Notes: a model not told the origin generated them from the letters alone. DNA of 64,000 nt from Phymorhynchus buccinoides (GCA_017654935.2 CM065682.1:81304410-81368409), one strand, 5' to 3'. Positions 21,405-31,033 are shown, numbered from the stretch's first letter. Numbers and translations: made by a program.

Positions 21405-21946
21405 TACGATAATGTATTATGATATGGTGGGTTGAGACAGGTCTAGATGCCGATGCCTGCATGACACACACACAACATTGTCATTAACAAACAATACAAC
21501 AATGTATTATGACATAGTGGGTTGAGACAGGTCTAGATGCCGATGCCTGCATGACACACACACAACATTGTCATTAACAACCAATACAACAATGTATTAT
21601 GATATGGTGGGTTGAGACAGGTCTAGATGCCGATGCCTGCATGACACACACACAACATTGCCATTAACAACCAATACAACAATGTATTATGACATAGTGG
21701 GTTGAGACAGGTCTAGATGCCGATGCCTGCATGACACACACACAACATTGTCATTAACAAACAATACAACAATGTATTATGATATGGTGGGTTGAGACAG
21801 GTCTAGATGCCGATGCCTGCATGACACACACACAACATTGTCATTAACAACCAATACAACAATGTATTATGATATGGAGGGTTGAGACAGGTCTAGATGT
21901 AGCTGCCTGCATGACACACACACAACATTGCCATTAACAACCAATA
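21405..21946 (+). repeat. Satellite, 90-bp units, six copies
   Basis: GA(T/C)ATGGTGGGTTGAGACAGG begins at 21421, 21511, 21601, 21691, 21781 and 21871, exactly 90 bp apart, with GATGCCGATGCCTGCATGAC, ACACAACATTG and AATACAACAATGTATTAT in each. Copies are about 95-99% alike. Mirrored at about 33421-33960. Confidence 0.95.
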
Positions 21947-22089
21947 CATAGCTGCCAACTTTTCCCAAACAAAATCCTGGAGCGGGGGTCCTGCCCCCTG
22001 AAGCTGAGAAACTTTTTTGGGTCAAATTTGTTGCATTCGTCTGAAAAGTCGGTCTTCCATTTCTTTGCTTTCTCCTTTGCCTTCGGCAT
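21934..22089 (-). pseudogene. N-terminal exon remnant of a hAT-like transposase
   Basis: Minus-strand frame of 51 codons starting MPKAKEKAKKWKTDFSDEC and continuing NKFDPKKFLSFRGQDP before it runs into the element's own terminal repeat and stops just outside. A short Lys-rich start followed by W(K/R)xDF resembles the first coding block of hAT-type (KIAA1586/ZMYM6-like) transposases known from invertebrates; this is family resemblance from memory, not a search result. Everything downstream, including the catalytic domain, is missing. The start has a good Kozak context (CCACGATGC). Confidence 0.45.
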
Positions 22090-22373
22090 CGTGGCGAGGT
22101 TACTTCAATGGCGGCGTGAGACAGGCCTAAAGACCGCCAAACAAAGGATTGCAGGAGGAAGTAGCCCCTGCTTCCGACATGTGCAGTACAAACTCTGATT
22201 CGCAAAGCTTCCTGAAACCCAGTTTTGGTTTTCAGGTTTCATAACACTCGTTTCTGAGGTCATCTAAGCTGGAAATTTCAAAATCTGGGAGTTTTACGTG
22301 AATTCCGGGAAGACTGGGAGAGGTAACAAAATCCGGGAAGCTCCCGGATTTACCAGGAGGGTTGGCAGGTATG
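21947..22373. mobile_element. Internally deleted hAT-like element
   Basis: One end reads CATAGCTGCCAACTTTTCCC. The other, in reverse complement, reads CATACCTGCCAACCCTCCTG, followed by a CCGGGAGCTTCCCGG hairpin. The element is 427 bp, inserted in the 90-bp satellite. It retains a short piece of transposase coding next to one end, as expected of an internal-deletion derivative. I could not find a clean 8-bp target duplication. Mirrored at 32994-33418. Confidence 0.65.
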
Positions 22374-22879
22374 ACAATAATGATCATGTATTATGATATG
22401 GTGGGTAGAGACAGGTTTAGATTGTATTGTCTTCAAACAGAAGAAATTTGATGCCCAGCTTGCGCATAAAATACAGAATAAATAATAAAAACACTTCATG
22501 AACTGGCCAGTTACACAACATACACTGAAGAAGACAATTCTACACAAACAGGCACAGGTAGATAACATGGAAACAATGAAAGTTAACAGGAGCACAGTGC
22601 ACACACACACACACACACAAAAGTTAAAACTAATAAAGATAGCCCTTTAGTTAAAATCACTATTCATAAATTAAAAGCAAACAATAAAAATAACTTGCAT
22701 AAATACCTAAAGGATAATACTTGAGATGCCTTGGTATGAGAAGGCACATTATAGATCTAACCTTAACAAATAATATGATAATTATATATGATATGCTCGG
22801 TCCTTTGATGATGTTCAAGTCAGGTGTAGACATTTGACCCCTGAAAAACACAGATATTGTAGTCAACAAACAACATGTT
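22374..22879. repeat. Diverged satellite and (CA)n
   Basis: A satellite scrap (GATCATGTATTATGATATGG) resumes at about 22380, followed by unassigned DNA, (CA)n at about 22599-22618, and a short 105-bp-type unit (TATGCTCGGTCCTTTGATGA) at about 22790-22870. Confidence 0.55.
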
Positions 22880-23470
22880 AATGCATTATGATATGCTCGG
22901 TCCTTGGATGATGTTTACTTCAAGTCAGGTGTAGACATTTGACCCCTGAAAAACACAGATATTGTAGTCAACAAACAACATGTTAATGCATTATGATATG
23001 CTCGGTCCTTGGATGATGTTTACTTCAAGTCAGGTGTAGACATTTGACCCCTGAAAAACACAGATATTGTAGTCAACAAACAACATGTTAATGCATTATG
23101 ATATGCTCGGTCCTTGGATGATGTTTACTTCAAGTCAGGTGTAGACATTTGACCCCTGAAAAACACAGATATTGTAGTCAACAAACAACATGTTAATGCA
23201 TTATGATATGCTCGGTCCTTGGATGATGTTTACTTCAAGTCAGGTGTAGACATTTGACCCCTGAAAAACACAGATATTGTAGTCAACAAACAACATGTTA
23301 ATGCATTATGATATGCTCGGTCCTTGGATGATGTTTACTTCAAGTCAGGTGTAGACATTTGACCCCTGAAAAACACAGATATTGTAGTCAACAAACAACA
23401 TGTTAATGCATTATGATATGCTCGGTCCTTTGATGATGTTTACTTTGATATATGAAAGACACATATATTG
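22880..23470 (+). repeat. Satellite, 105-bp units, about five and a half copies
   Basis: ATTATGATATGCTCGGTCC recurs at intervals of exactly 105 bp (GATATG at 22890, 22995, 23100 and so on), each with TTTACTTCAAGTCAGGTGTA, GACATTTGACCCCTGAAAAA and AACAAACAACATGTTAATGC. Complete units are nearly identical, hence recent amplification; edge units are shorter and diverged. Mirrored at about 31881-32600. Confidence 0.95.
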
Positions 23471-23487
23471 TAGTCAACAAATAATCA

Positions 23488-23506
23488 TATAGTAAAAAGG
23501 CAAAGT

Positions 23507-23538
<32 letters not shown>

Positions 23539-23831
23539 ACAAAACGGGCCTTATTATAACTCCGCCGTTTTTTGACTGAATCGCTTCAAATTTACTGTGA
23601 GCCCATACAGGGCGATGGCAACAGCAACCGAGGTGGCCGCGTCATTTGCGCGGTTCGGCAAATGCGCGGAACGCATATCCGCCAGCCACTCGGCGCCCGT
23701 ATCTCCGGTATTTCTGGACCGATTGCCTTCAAATTTGGCAGCTATATGACCGGGGACGGTGACTATCGATGTGCCAAACCGGAAGTGAATCGATTCATAA
23801 ACGTGCGCGATATACCAGCCCTCTACAATGT
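23488..23831 (-). mobile_element. Putative Helentron-like (HINE-type) element end
   Basis: On the minus strand: GAAGCGATTCAGTC, AAAACGGCGGAGTTATAA, GGCCCGTTTTGTGTTTC, a (CA)n tract, then GCCTTTTTACTATATGA at the edge of the 105-bp satellite. The same order occurs at 30240-30370, where the last part reads GGCAGCTGCCTTTTTATTA, a hairpin followed by a T-rich end. Helentron-associated elements typically combine core tandem repeats, a microsatellite and a 3' hairpin; the family assignment is inference. Cut by the assembly gap. Confidence 0.4.
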
Positions 23832-24331
23832 NNNNNNNNNNNNNNNNNNNNNNNNNNNNNNNNNNNNNNNNNNNNNNNNNNNNNNNNNNNNNNNNNNNNN
23901 NNNNNNNNNNNNNNNNNNNNNNNNNNNNNNNNNNNNNNNNNNNNNNNNNNNNNNNNNNNNNNNNNNNNNNNNNNNNNNNNNNNNNNNNNNNNNNNNNNNN
24001 NNNNNNNNNNNNNNNNNNNNNNNNNNNNNNNNNNNNNNNNNNNNNNNNNNNNNNNNNNNNNNNNNNNNNNNNNNNNNNNNNNNNNNNNNNNNNNNNNNNN
24101 NNNNNNNNNNNNNNNNNNNNNNNNNNNNNNNNNNNNNNNNNNNNNNNNNNNNNNNNNNNNNNNNNNNNNNNNNNNNNNNNNNNNNNNNNNNNNNNNNNNN
24201 NNNNNNNNNNNNNNNNNNNNNNNNNNNNNNNNNNNNNNNNNNNNNNNNNNNNNNNNNNNNNNNNNNNNNNNNNNNNNNNNNNNNNNNNNNNNNNNNNNNN
24301 NNNNNNNNNNNNNNNNNNNNNNNNNNNNNNN
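23832..24331. other. Assembly gap of 500 N
   Basis: Exactly 500 undetermined bases. A round number like this is what scaffolding software inserts between contigs of unknown distance, so order and orientation across it are not proven by sequence. Open frames reported through it are meaningless. Confidence 0.98.
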
Positions 24332-24465
24332 TAAAAATTAGCTGAAAATGTTCATAAAATAAAAATACAGCTTCATGTTTGGTAAGAAATAAAAGAAGGG
24401 CGAAAAGCGGAAAATGGAAATAACTGAGAAATGTAGGAGGGGTGGCACATCTTGACCTATACGAA
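24332..24465 (+). mobile_element. Half copy of the palindromic MITE-like element
   Basis: TTAGCTGAAAATGTTCATAA, AATACAGCTTCATGTTTGGT, AAGAAATAAAAG, TAACTGAGAAATGTAGG and GGCACATCTTGACC match one arm of the element at 5281-5400. It starts at the gap edge, so the rest may be lost in the gap. Confidence 0.75.
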
Positions 24466-24839
24466 TCTTCTTCTTCCAACTAAGTACCTACAATCAACAG
24501 TTTGATTTTTATGGCACTATTTCGGTCGAGGTCAGAAGTCGGAGAAGAAGATTTTAAAGTGTAATTTAGAATAAATATAATTTAAAGGAATCATTCTTTT
24601 GCCTGTGACTGATGCATGGTCGCAGCCACAGACTAGCGCCTATGCTATTTGGGCAAAGGAATGAAGCCTCAAAAAGCGCATGCAGTTCGTGCAAAATCTT
24701 TTTGCTTTGGCTATTACGCCATACGGGTGAGCGAAATAATCCGCTACTGCCCGTCATTGCTCAGTTGCGCTACTGCCCAGCGGTCGTTTGCTGTCGTGTG
24801 CTGTGTTCGCACGCCGTGCGAAAAAAAAAAAAAAGAAAA

Positions 24840-25235
24840 ATGGAATCGACTTTTAAATGGAAAGAATGGGCGAAGAAAGTACCGGCAGGTGTGAGTGAGA
24901 TATTAATTAGCGAGGGTTTTGACAGTGGCGCGGCGCTGTACAATGCCACTGTCGACGACATAAAAACTCTGACACTGAAGCGTGGGCATGAGATTGCCAC
25001 TGTGTCTGAAATTCGTAAATTACAAGAGGCAACGGGCGGGCCTATGGCGGCGGCGGCGACACCTCGCACTAGTGACAACGCTGCAGAGGCGATGACAGGG
25101 CCCGGGGCAACGGGAGGCTTGGCCACCTCGGTTTCTCTTTTGAATAATAATAATAATAATAATAATACTGTGACATTTATAGAGAACCGCTTAACTCCTT
25201 TGCAGGGTGCTCAAAGCGCTGAACAAAGGCTCTAA
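24840..25235 (+). CDS. ORF with a SAM-like N-terminal domain, truncated
   Basis: From the ATG at 24840 (an upstream in-frame extension to 24612 looks non-coding): MESTFKWKEWAKKVPAGVSE, ILISEGFDSGAALYNAT, VDDIKTLTLKRGHEIATVSE then IRKLQEATGG. The spacing of a buried Gly-Phe helix, a D-I-x-x-L-x-L-K-x-G-H block and a Leu-rich last helix is that of sterile-alpha-motif-like domains, which bind proteins or RNA. After about residue 68 it is Ala/Gly/Thr-rich, then runs into an (AAT)n LINE tail at 25143, giving a poly-Asn artefact before the stop. It may be a retroelement gag-like protein or a host exon cut by the LINE. A poly-A tract lies just before the ATG. Confidence 0.45.
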   Translation: MESTFKWKEWAKKVPAGVSEILISEGFDSGAALYNATVDDIKTLTLKRGHEIATVSEIRKLQEATGGPMAAAATPRTSDNAAEAMTGPGATGGLATSVSLLNNNNNNNNTVTFIENRLTPLQGAQSAEQRL

Positions 25236-25401
25236 ACACTAACATACAGATAAACATACACATTAAAGACAAGAAATAAGAGAATTAAGGATAAAGAATA
25301 ATCAACATGAAGACAAGTATCAATGAATATAAAACATTAAAAATAAGTGAGACTGTTCATACAAAATACATGTATTATTAATCTCTCTCGCCCTCCCCCC
25401 C

Positions 25402-25439
<38 letters not shown>

Positions 25440-25471
25440 ACCCACCCCCCCCACCCCCCCCCCCCCCCCCC

Positions 25472-25502
<31 letters not shown>

Positions 25503-25850
25503 ACCACCCCCTCTATGAAGAAGATTTTAATTTAAATAAAAAAAAGAGCAAAAGAAAGTGTAAAAAACCTAATCTACAGTGACCCAGACAGTTGGTTCTC
25601 CCTGTGGATCCCCAACATGATGCCGCATCAAAACAGGAACACCTTATTTTAAAAAAAAAAATCTATTGTTGTTTGATGGATGACTGGAAGGTGCTGGGAC
25701 AGGAGGCAGACACAGCCACCCCAGGTAGCCCATTCCAGTCGCGGATGGTTCGAGGGAAAAATGAATTCTGTCTGTATTCAGTGCGACAGTGGATGGATCC
25801 AGTGATACATGGGTGTGTCTTAACACCGAAAAATGCCGAAAGGTGAATGC
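25143..25850 (-). pseudogene. LINE RT C-terminus and 3' UTR
   Basis: Minus strand, from about 25805: GSIHCRTEYRQNSFFPRTIR then DWNGLPG, the common C-terminal block of CR1/jockey-type RTs, followed by ASCPSTFQSSIKQQ. The 3' UTR runs down to 25143, contains a long poly-C tract, and ends near AGCGCTTTGAGC and a (ATT)n tail. Upstream RT is missing (5' truncation). It truncates the SAM-like ORF, so it inserted there. Confidence 0.75.
25396..25512 (+). repeat. Poly-C tract, about 115 bp
   Basis: Almost pure C, interrupted by a few CCACCC words. It yields a meaningless poly-Pro frame. Length is likely unreliable in the assembly. Confidence 0.95.
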
Positions 25851-26515
25851 TGGAAAATGCCGGAAAATAAAAAATAACACACGACCCAGGCAGGCCTAGG
25901 TCGCTACGACGATCTCATTCTCAGCCTGTATGAATGGTGTGTGATGCCACAAAAACTGCGTCTTCTTAAAAATATGACATCTACTGTCGTTCTTTAATTC
26001 ATGTTGAGCGCCAATGTGTTTATATGTACGCGCTGTTTTGTTTGTAAGCACGTCGATATGATGCAGTATGACATGAATTCTATTCTAGTAGTGTGCAGGA
26101 TTGTCGAACTACGGAAATGTCATCTGGACCGTGTTAATTACTTTGCTATTCAGCAATTTCACTTCCATTGTAATACATTTTCATGATTTTGGGGGGTTCT
26201 GTAGAATGTTTTCATAATTCAGCCCTACCATTCGGTGTTTTGATCATTCTGCATTCATTAGGCATTTTTCAGTATGTTTTGACCATTCTCAGGGCTCCCA
26301 GGGACCTCCATTTGGGGGTCTATGAAGTACTAAAATTCTAAAGGACCCTCTAAAAGAATGTGCAGGGGGTCCCAGGGATGCACTAGAAATTTCTTGTTAG
26401 CATTCGCAATGCCACTGGGACCCTCTATCCTGCCTCTATGACACTCTATACTGTAAGTGAAGGAGTCGCCAACTCGTTCATACCCCATTCGGTAAGCCAC
26501 AGCAACCGAGCCGCA
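25851..26515. other. Unassigned stretch
   Basis: I see no coding or known repeat. There is a short imperfect tandem (AAAATGCCGAAAGGTGAATG type, about 25830-25868), and several GGGACC/GGTCCC words at 26300-26430 that could form weak hairpins. Confidence 0.45.
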
Positions 26516-26710
26516 TGGACTGACACACATACACAAACACCCTCTACACAAAAACGTACGCACGCAGACAGACACACACACACATGTGTGCACACACAAC
26601 CCACAAAACCCAAACACATACAAGCACATATATGTAAGCACACATTCAAAAATGATTCATGCTCACACACACACACACCCACACACACTCACACACACGC
26701 ACCACAAAAC
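26516..26710 (+). repeat. CA-rich microsatellite
   Basis: ACACAC and CACGCA words throughout. On the minus strand it directly follows the RT stop of the L2-like LINE, so it may lie in that element's 3' UTR. Confidence 0.85.
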
Positions 26711-26772
26711 ACAGCACAAACCTCTTATTCAATCTTCCCTCACATGCTCACAACGATAGACAACTGATCAAA

Positions 26773-28110
26773 TATTTAGGGCGCAGCAGGAAAAAGTTGG
26801 GTTTTAAGAGATGTTTTGAATGAGGAGACTGAGTTGGAGTGTCGGAGAGGAGAAGGCAGAGAATTCCACAGAGATGGTGCTTTACAAGAAAAAGAACGTT
26901 GGCCAGCAGATTTGAGACGGATGGAGGGAATGGAAAGGAGACAAGAATCAGAAGATGAACGTAGTTGGCGCGCTGGGACATAGAGATGAAGACGATCAGA
27001 GAGATACAGGGGAGCTTGATCATTCAGTGACTTGAAGGCAAGGAGGAGAATTTTGTAGTCAATACGTGATTGAACTGGGAGCCAATGTAGGGAACGAAGA
27101 ACTGGAGTAATATGATCGTACCTAGGGGAGCGAGAAATGAGACGAGCAGCATTATTCTGGATCCATTGGAGCTTAGAGATGAGAATTGATGGACAGCCAG
27201 CAAGAAGTGAGTTACAGTAGTCAAGGCGAGACAGAACAAAAGCACATACTAGAGTCTTCAGGGCATCTTGAGAGAGGAAACGGCGGATGGAACTAATTCT
27301 TCGAAGTTCTAGATTAGATAGCAAGACTTGCAAACATTGGAAACATGCTGTTTGAAAGAAAGGGTTTGGTCCAAAGTAACACCTAGATTGCGGACAGATG
27401 TTGATAGCTTGATCTCAGTGCCATCAATGTCGACAGAACCTGGGAGAACCTGAGTTTTAATTGTGTGGTTAGAGGCTACAAGAATCATCTCTGTCTTTTC
27501 AGCATTTAGTTGCAGTTTGTTGTAAAACATCCATGTTTTAACAGCAGAGAAGCACAACTTAGAAGAAGAAATCATTTGATCTAATTGACTCAGGTGGGCA
27601 GAAATGTACAGTTGATTGTCATCAGAAAAGCTATGATGTAGAAGAGAATGCTGGTTGATGATGGCGGAGAGAGGTTGGGTATAAAGAACAAAAAGGATAG
27701 GGCCTAAGACTGAACCTTGGGGTACACTGAACTGAAGACCTTTTGGAAGAGATGGAGAACCATTGACAACAACTGTCTGTGTGCGATCAGAGAGGTAGGA
27801 AGAAAACCAGGAAAGAACAGCCCCAGATAGAACAAAGGAGGTGTGAAGTCTAGAAATGAGGATGGAGTGGTCGATAGTGTCAAACGCTGCAGAAAGATCA
27901 AGGAGAGATAGAAGAGAAACCTTGTTTTCATCCAAGGCAGTGAGCAGGTCGTTCGTTATCTTTAAGAGGGCTGTCTCAGTACTGTGACCTGCTCGATAAG
28001 CAGACTGGTTTGGATAGAAAAGATCGTTTACCCTGAAGATGGTCAGACAGCTGTTTAAGATTAAAACGTAATTAAAAAATAACACAAGCTGTTCCGTAAG
28101 AGGGGGGGGG
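26773..28110 (-). pseudogene. L2-like LINE reverse transcriptase
   Basis: Minus-strand RT, 5'-truncated at about 28110 beside a poly-G tract. First frame (27309-28100): NQSAYRAGHSTETALL, LLSLLDLSAAFDTIDHSIL (motif A), FSSYLSDRTQTVVVNG, SVPQGSVLGPILFVLYTQPL (motif B), HSFSDDNQLYIS (motif C with two Asp, Ser in place of the usual Ala) and LQLNAEKTEMIL. One frameshift near 27320 leads to the second frame (26776-27333): LVCAFVLSRLDYCNSLLAG, LHWLPVQSRIDYKILLLAFK, then RQLRSSSDS and GQRSFSCKAPSLWNSLP, ending in the stop at 26776. Apart from that frameshift and the missing 5' end the palm looks intact, so this is the best-preserved RT here. Confidence 0.9.
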
Positions 28111-28660
28111 GGGGGGGAGGTCATAACGGGGGATAGTTGACATGAATGAACGAAGCCCAACTCCTACTATGTAAGAAAAAATATTTCTTTTTTTCTTCAA
28201 CCTCTCCACACCTTGTCAGATATCATAATTAAGAGATTTGAAGGAAGATGAAATTGATAGGATATTTTGGAATTGGAAGTTTCAGGGGAATAGAGAGGAG
28301 TTCAATAAGATTTTAGGTTTATGGTTTCTAGGCTTATCTCAAGAGCCTTTGGTCAGCTGTCTTGATACTGTGGTTGACAATAGGATGTCCACACCCTCAT
28401 GGGTGCAACTACACAAAATGAAAAAACCTGTCAGGGTCTAGGGGTAATGTGCACTTGCAACTGAAGAAAACAATGATTTATGAAGGTATTTTAGTTTGCT
28501 TTTTTTCCACAATTTATACAAATGCGTGTTTGAAAAATACAGTAGACACACAAAGACCTAATTTTTAAAAAAAGGAAATTCCTTTTCTAGTAAAATTAAA
28601 AAACAGAAATCCTTGTATACCAGGAAAAGTTGTAACACATGCACTCTCGTTTGGAAAGTA
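28111..28660. other. Unassigned stretch with one short ORF
   Basis: A 67-codon frame at 28238-28441 (MKEDEIDRIFWNWKFQGNRE start) has no domain I recognise. It is rich in Trp and charged residues, and lies in DNA without other signals. It could be a piece of an old element. Confidence 0.3.
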
Positions 28661-28687
28661 CATGTGTATTTTGCTAATGTGTGGCAG

Positions 28688-28973
28688 GAATCAGGTGACG
28701 ATGGCTCCTACAACAGACAGACGGCAGAGCAAGGATGGCACAGCGGCCACAACAACACCTGATGCTGATGCTGTTGCTGCTGCTGCTATTGCTGCTGATG
28801 CTGCTGCTGACCAGCAGAAACACCAAACTACAAGTGCAACCCAAGAACCCCAAACCGGCCGCCAAGGAGAAAGTCGAAGCCGCAACCCAGATCTTCCATT
28901 ATTCCGGTGCAAATCGACAAAAACCCTGGAAAGGGAGAGGCTACAATTCCAAAATTCTTCAGGCACTTTCTCT
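28688..28973 (+). other. Possible internal exon
   Basis: A 286-bp segment is bounded by an acceptor-like TGTGTGGCAG at 28687 and a strong donor-like CTCTGTAAGTG at 28974. Two frames are open across it. One is Ala/Asp-rich (from a GCTGATGCTG triplet run) and continues to TLERERLQFQNSSGT. The other is Leu-rich and continues to ATQIFHYSGANRQKPWKGRG. No domain is recognised. The donor site begins a (GT)n tract, so it could be coincidence. Confidence 0.25.
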
Positions 28974-28975
28974 GT

Positions 28976-29043
<68 letters not shown>

Positions 29044-29112
29044 ACACTGTTTTGTATGTGTCTGTGTGTGTGTGTTTTTTAGTTGTCTGTGTGTGTGTGT
29101 GTGTGCGTGCGT
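28976..29112 (+). repeat. (GT)n microsatellite
   Basis: About 30 GT units at 28978-29041, plus a second block at 29060-29110. Confidence 0.95.
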
Positions 29113-29199
29113 GTGCATTTCTTTGATGCTACTATTTGTTGCTGTACATAGGATGTCATTGTGGATTATGTGTTGCATTTTCTCATGTCTGTCTCTGTA

Positions 29200-29335
29200 T
29201 TTGTTGCAGCAGAATGCTGAGGACTTATTTTCTGTTTGATGTGGTCTGTGTTGTTGCAGCAGAATGCTGAGGACTTATTTTCCGTTTGTTGCAGCAGAAT
29301 GCTGAGGACTTATTTTCCGTTTGTTGTGGTCTGTT
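29200..29335 (+). repeat. Short tandem repeat, three copies
   Basis: TTGCAGCAGAATGCTGAGGA with CTTATTTTC(T/C)GTTTG appears three times. The first two copies are separated by a TGTGGTCTGTGTTG spacer and the last two abut. Confidence 0.85.
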
Positions 29336-29379
29336 TTCACTTTTGTTGCTGTAGGGTGTACTTCATGTAAAGTCTTAAA

Positions 29380-30370
29380 GGGGCACCCTGACGGACAGTT
29401 GGCTTTTTATTATATGACTAGCGCAACGCGAGTACTGGTAACGCCTAGTAGTAACGGTAACGCCTAGTAACGGTAACACCAAGTACTGGTAACGCTGAGT
29501 ACAGCAAAATAAAAAAAATGTGAAGCGATTCGGTTAAAAAACGGTGGAGTTATAAGGCCCTGTTTCCTGTTGGCGCTGCTCTGAAAGTGACTCTCCCTAG
29601 TAACAGTAACGCACCGCAACGGTAACGCCAAGTATTGGTAACGCTGAGTACAGCAAATTTGAAGCAATTCGGTTAAGACCAAGTCTGAGTTATAAGGCCC
29701 CGTTTCCCATTGGCGCTGCTCTGAGAGTGATGCGCTCTGTGTAGTAACAGTAACGCCTAGTAACGGTAACGCCAAGTACTGGTAACGCTGAGTACAGCAA
29801 ATTTGAAGTGATTCGGTTAAGAAATGGCGGAGTTATACGGTTCTGTTTCCCGTTGATGCTGCTCCGAGAGTGACACGCTCTCCCGATTCTCTTCAAAATG
29901 TCAGGCAATTCGGTTAAGAAACGGTCTGAGTTATAATGGCCCAGCGTTTCTCCGTTGGCGCTGCTCTGAGAGTGACGCGCTCTCCTGAGTAACGGTAACG
30001 AATGCCAATACTGGTAACGGAGTACAGCAAAATTGATTATTTGTAATAAACTCGCGTATAAAAAAAAAAAGGTAATGCCAAGTACTGGTAACGCTGAGTA
30101 CAGCAAATTTGAAGTGATTTGGTTAAGAAAAGGCAGAGTTATAATGCCCTGTTTCATTGTTGGCGCTAAGCTGAGAGTGACACGGCTCTCCCGATTCCTC
30201 TTCAAATTTTGCTGCGATGCTTTGCCCCTGCGCACAGCAAGCCTGACATCAAAATTTGAAGCGATTCAGGTCGAAAAACGGCGGAGTTATGAGGCCCGTT
30301 TTGTGTTTGCAGAACAGTACACACACACACACACAGACACAGGCAGCTGCCTTTTTATTAAGATGACTAA
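29380..30370 (+). mobile_element. Tandem array of a putative Helentron-like element
   Basis: Starts with TTAAAGGGGCACCCTGACGG and GGCTTTTTATTATATGACTA. Then come about five or six units of 120-170 bp with AACGGTAACGCCAAGTACTG, GTAACGCTGAGTACAGCAAA, TTTGAAGCGATTCGGTTAAG, ACGGCGGAGTTATAAGGCCC and GTTGGCGCTGCTCTGAGAGT. It ends in (CA)n, a GGCAGCTGCC hairpin and TTTTTATTA at about 30315-30362. The last unit matches the element abutting the 105-bp satellite. Core tandem repeats, a microsatellite and a terminal hairpin suggest a HINE-type element; no Rep/helicase coding is present. Confidence 0.5.
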
Positions 30371-30570
30371 AGGATACCACGTTAGACACCTAACAGATTG
30401 TTAACAGTCATAGTAGACCAAAGACATTATGCACTTGACACGTCATGTAGCCTAGTCACATAATCAAGTACATCTCATAGCCCTACAAGAGGCAGAGAGA
30501 GAGAGAGAGAGAGACAGAGAGCAAATAAGACAACTGCTGTTCCTGTCTAAGGTGAAGCGGCGTATAACAG
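30371..30570. other. Unassigned stretch with (GA)n
   Basis: (GA)n at about 30492-30522; nothing else recognised. Confidence 0.6.
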
Positions 30571-30574
30571 CCCT

Positions 30575-31033
30575 CTAGGATTGCGTTTTTGACCAAAACA
30601 TTGTCGCCAGCACGTATCTGGGGAACAAACTTTTTGTTTTGTTTTTTGCTTCTTCTTGTTGATCTTGTTTGTTAAAACCAACAGCAGCTGTTGATGCTTC
30701 CTCGTCAGTGTTGGCACCAAGCACACTATCACGACACACATATGTGTGTGCATTCAGATATTCCCTCTTGAGAGTTACACATCCGGAAACAAAGTCTGTG
30801 TTACCAGCGCTGCTGTGAGCCTTAGCTTTGCAATCTTTGCACGTTGTTACATTTATCTCTGCATCATACAGCAACCACTCAAAATCTTGTAGCCATTTGT
30901 TGGAATTTTCGTGTTGGCTGCATTTTGCTTTGCAAAGCTTCTGCACACGATGGGGTGTGAGTTTTTTGTTAGAGGTAGATGGCTGTTCAGAATCTGAAAC
31001 CCTACCTGAATCATTTTGCTTATTGTGTTTGTC
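30575..31033 (-). pseudogene. TTF-type zinc-finger fragment of a hAT-like gene
   Basis: Minus-strand open frame from a stop at about 31035 to 30575. It reads a Ser-rich leader (DSGRVSDSEQPSTSNKK), then KWLQDFEWLLYD, TTCKDCKAKA, TDFVSGCVTLKREYLNAH. The W-x(4)-W-L-x-Y, CxxC, F-x-x-G-C and L-x-x-H spacing is that of TTF-type zinc fingers found at the start of hAT-like transposases and their domesticated relatives. The frame then loses resemblance (KNKTKSLFPRY) and stops; no transposase core follows. It starts after an acceptor-like TATTTAG, so it may be an exon. No good in-frame ATG precedes the finger. Confidence 0.55.

Larger units (their letters stand above)
1..23831. repeat. Left arm of a giant inverted repeat
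   Basis: The whole stretch recurs in reverse complement at 31526-55364. Paired landmarks: Penelope RT 1611-2402 with 52994-53785; PHD ORF 19651-20178 with 35185-35712; RT ORF 18351-19097 with 36266-37012; terminal 105-bp satellite 22880-23440 with about 31900-32580. The coordinate sum drifts only between about 55357 and 55404, so indels are small. The PHD ORF is predicted identical in both arms, while poly-C/G and microsatellite lengths differ. Homology runs to the first base of the window, so the arm probably continues upstream, and it stops exactly at the N gap. This could be a real palindrome or a retained second haplotype. Confidence 0.97.

Noticed and set aside
23572..24345. ORFs across the first gap
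   Set aside because: They consist mostly of undetermined bases.
25347..25535. Poly-proline ORF
   Set aside because: Product of a poly-C tract of about 115 bp; not a protein.
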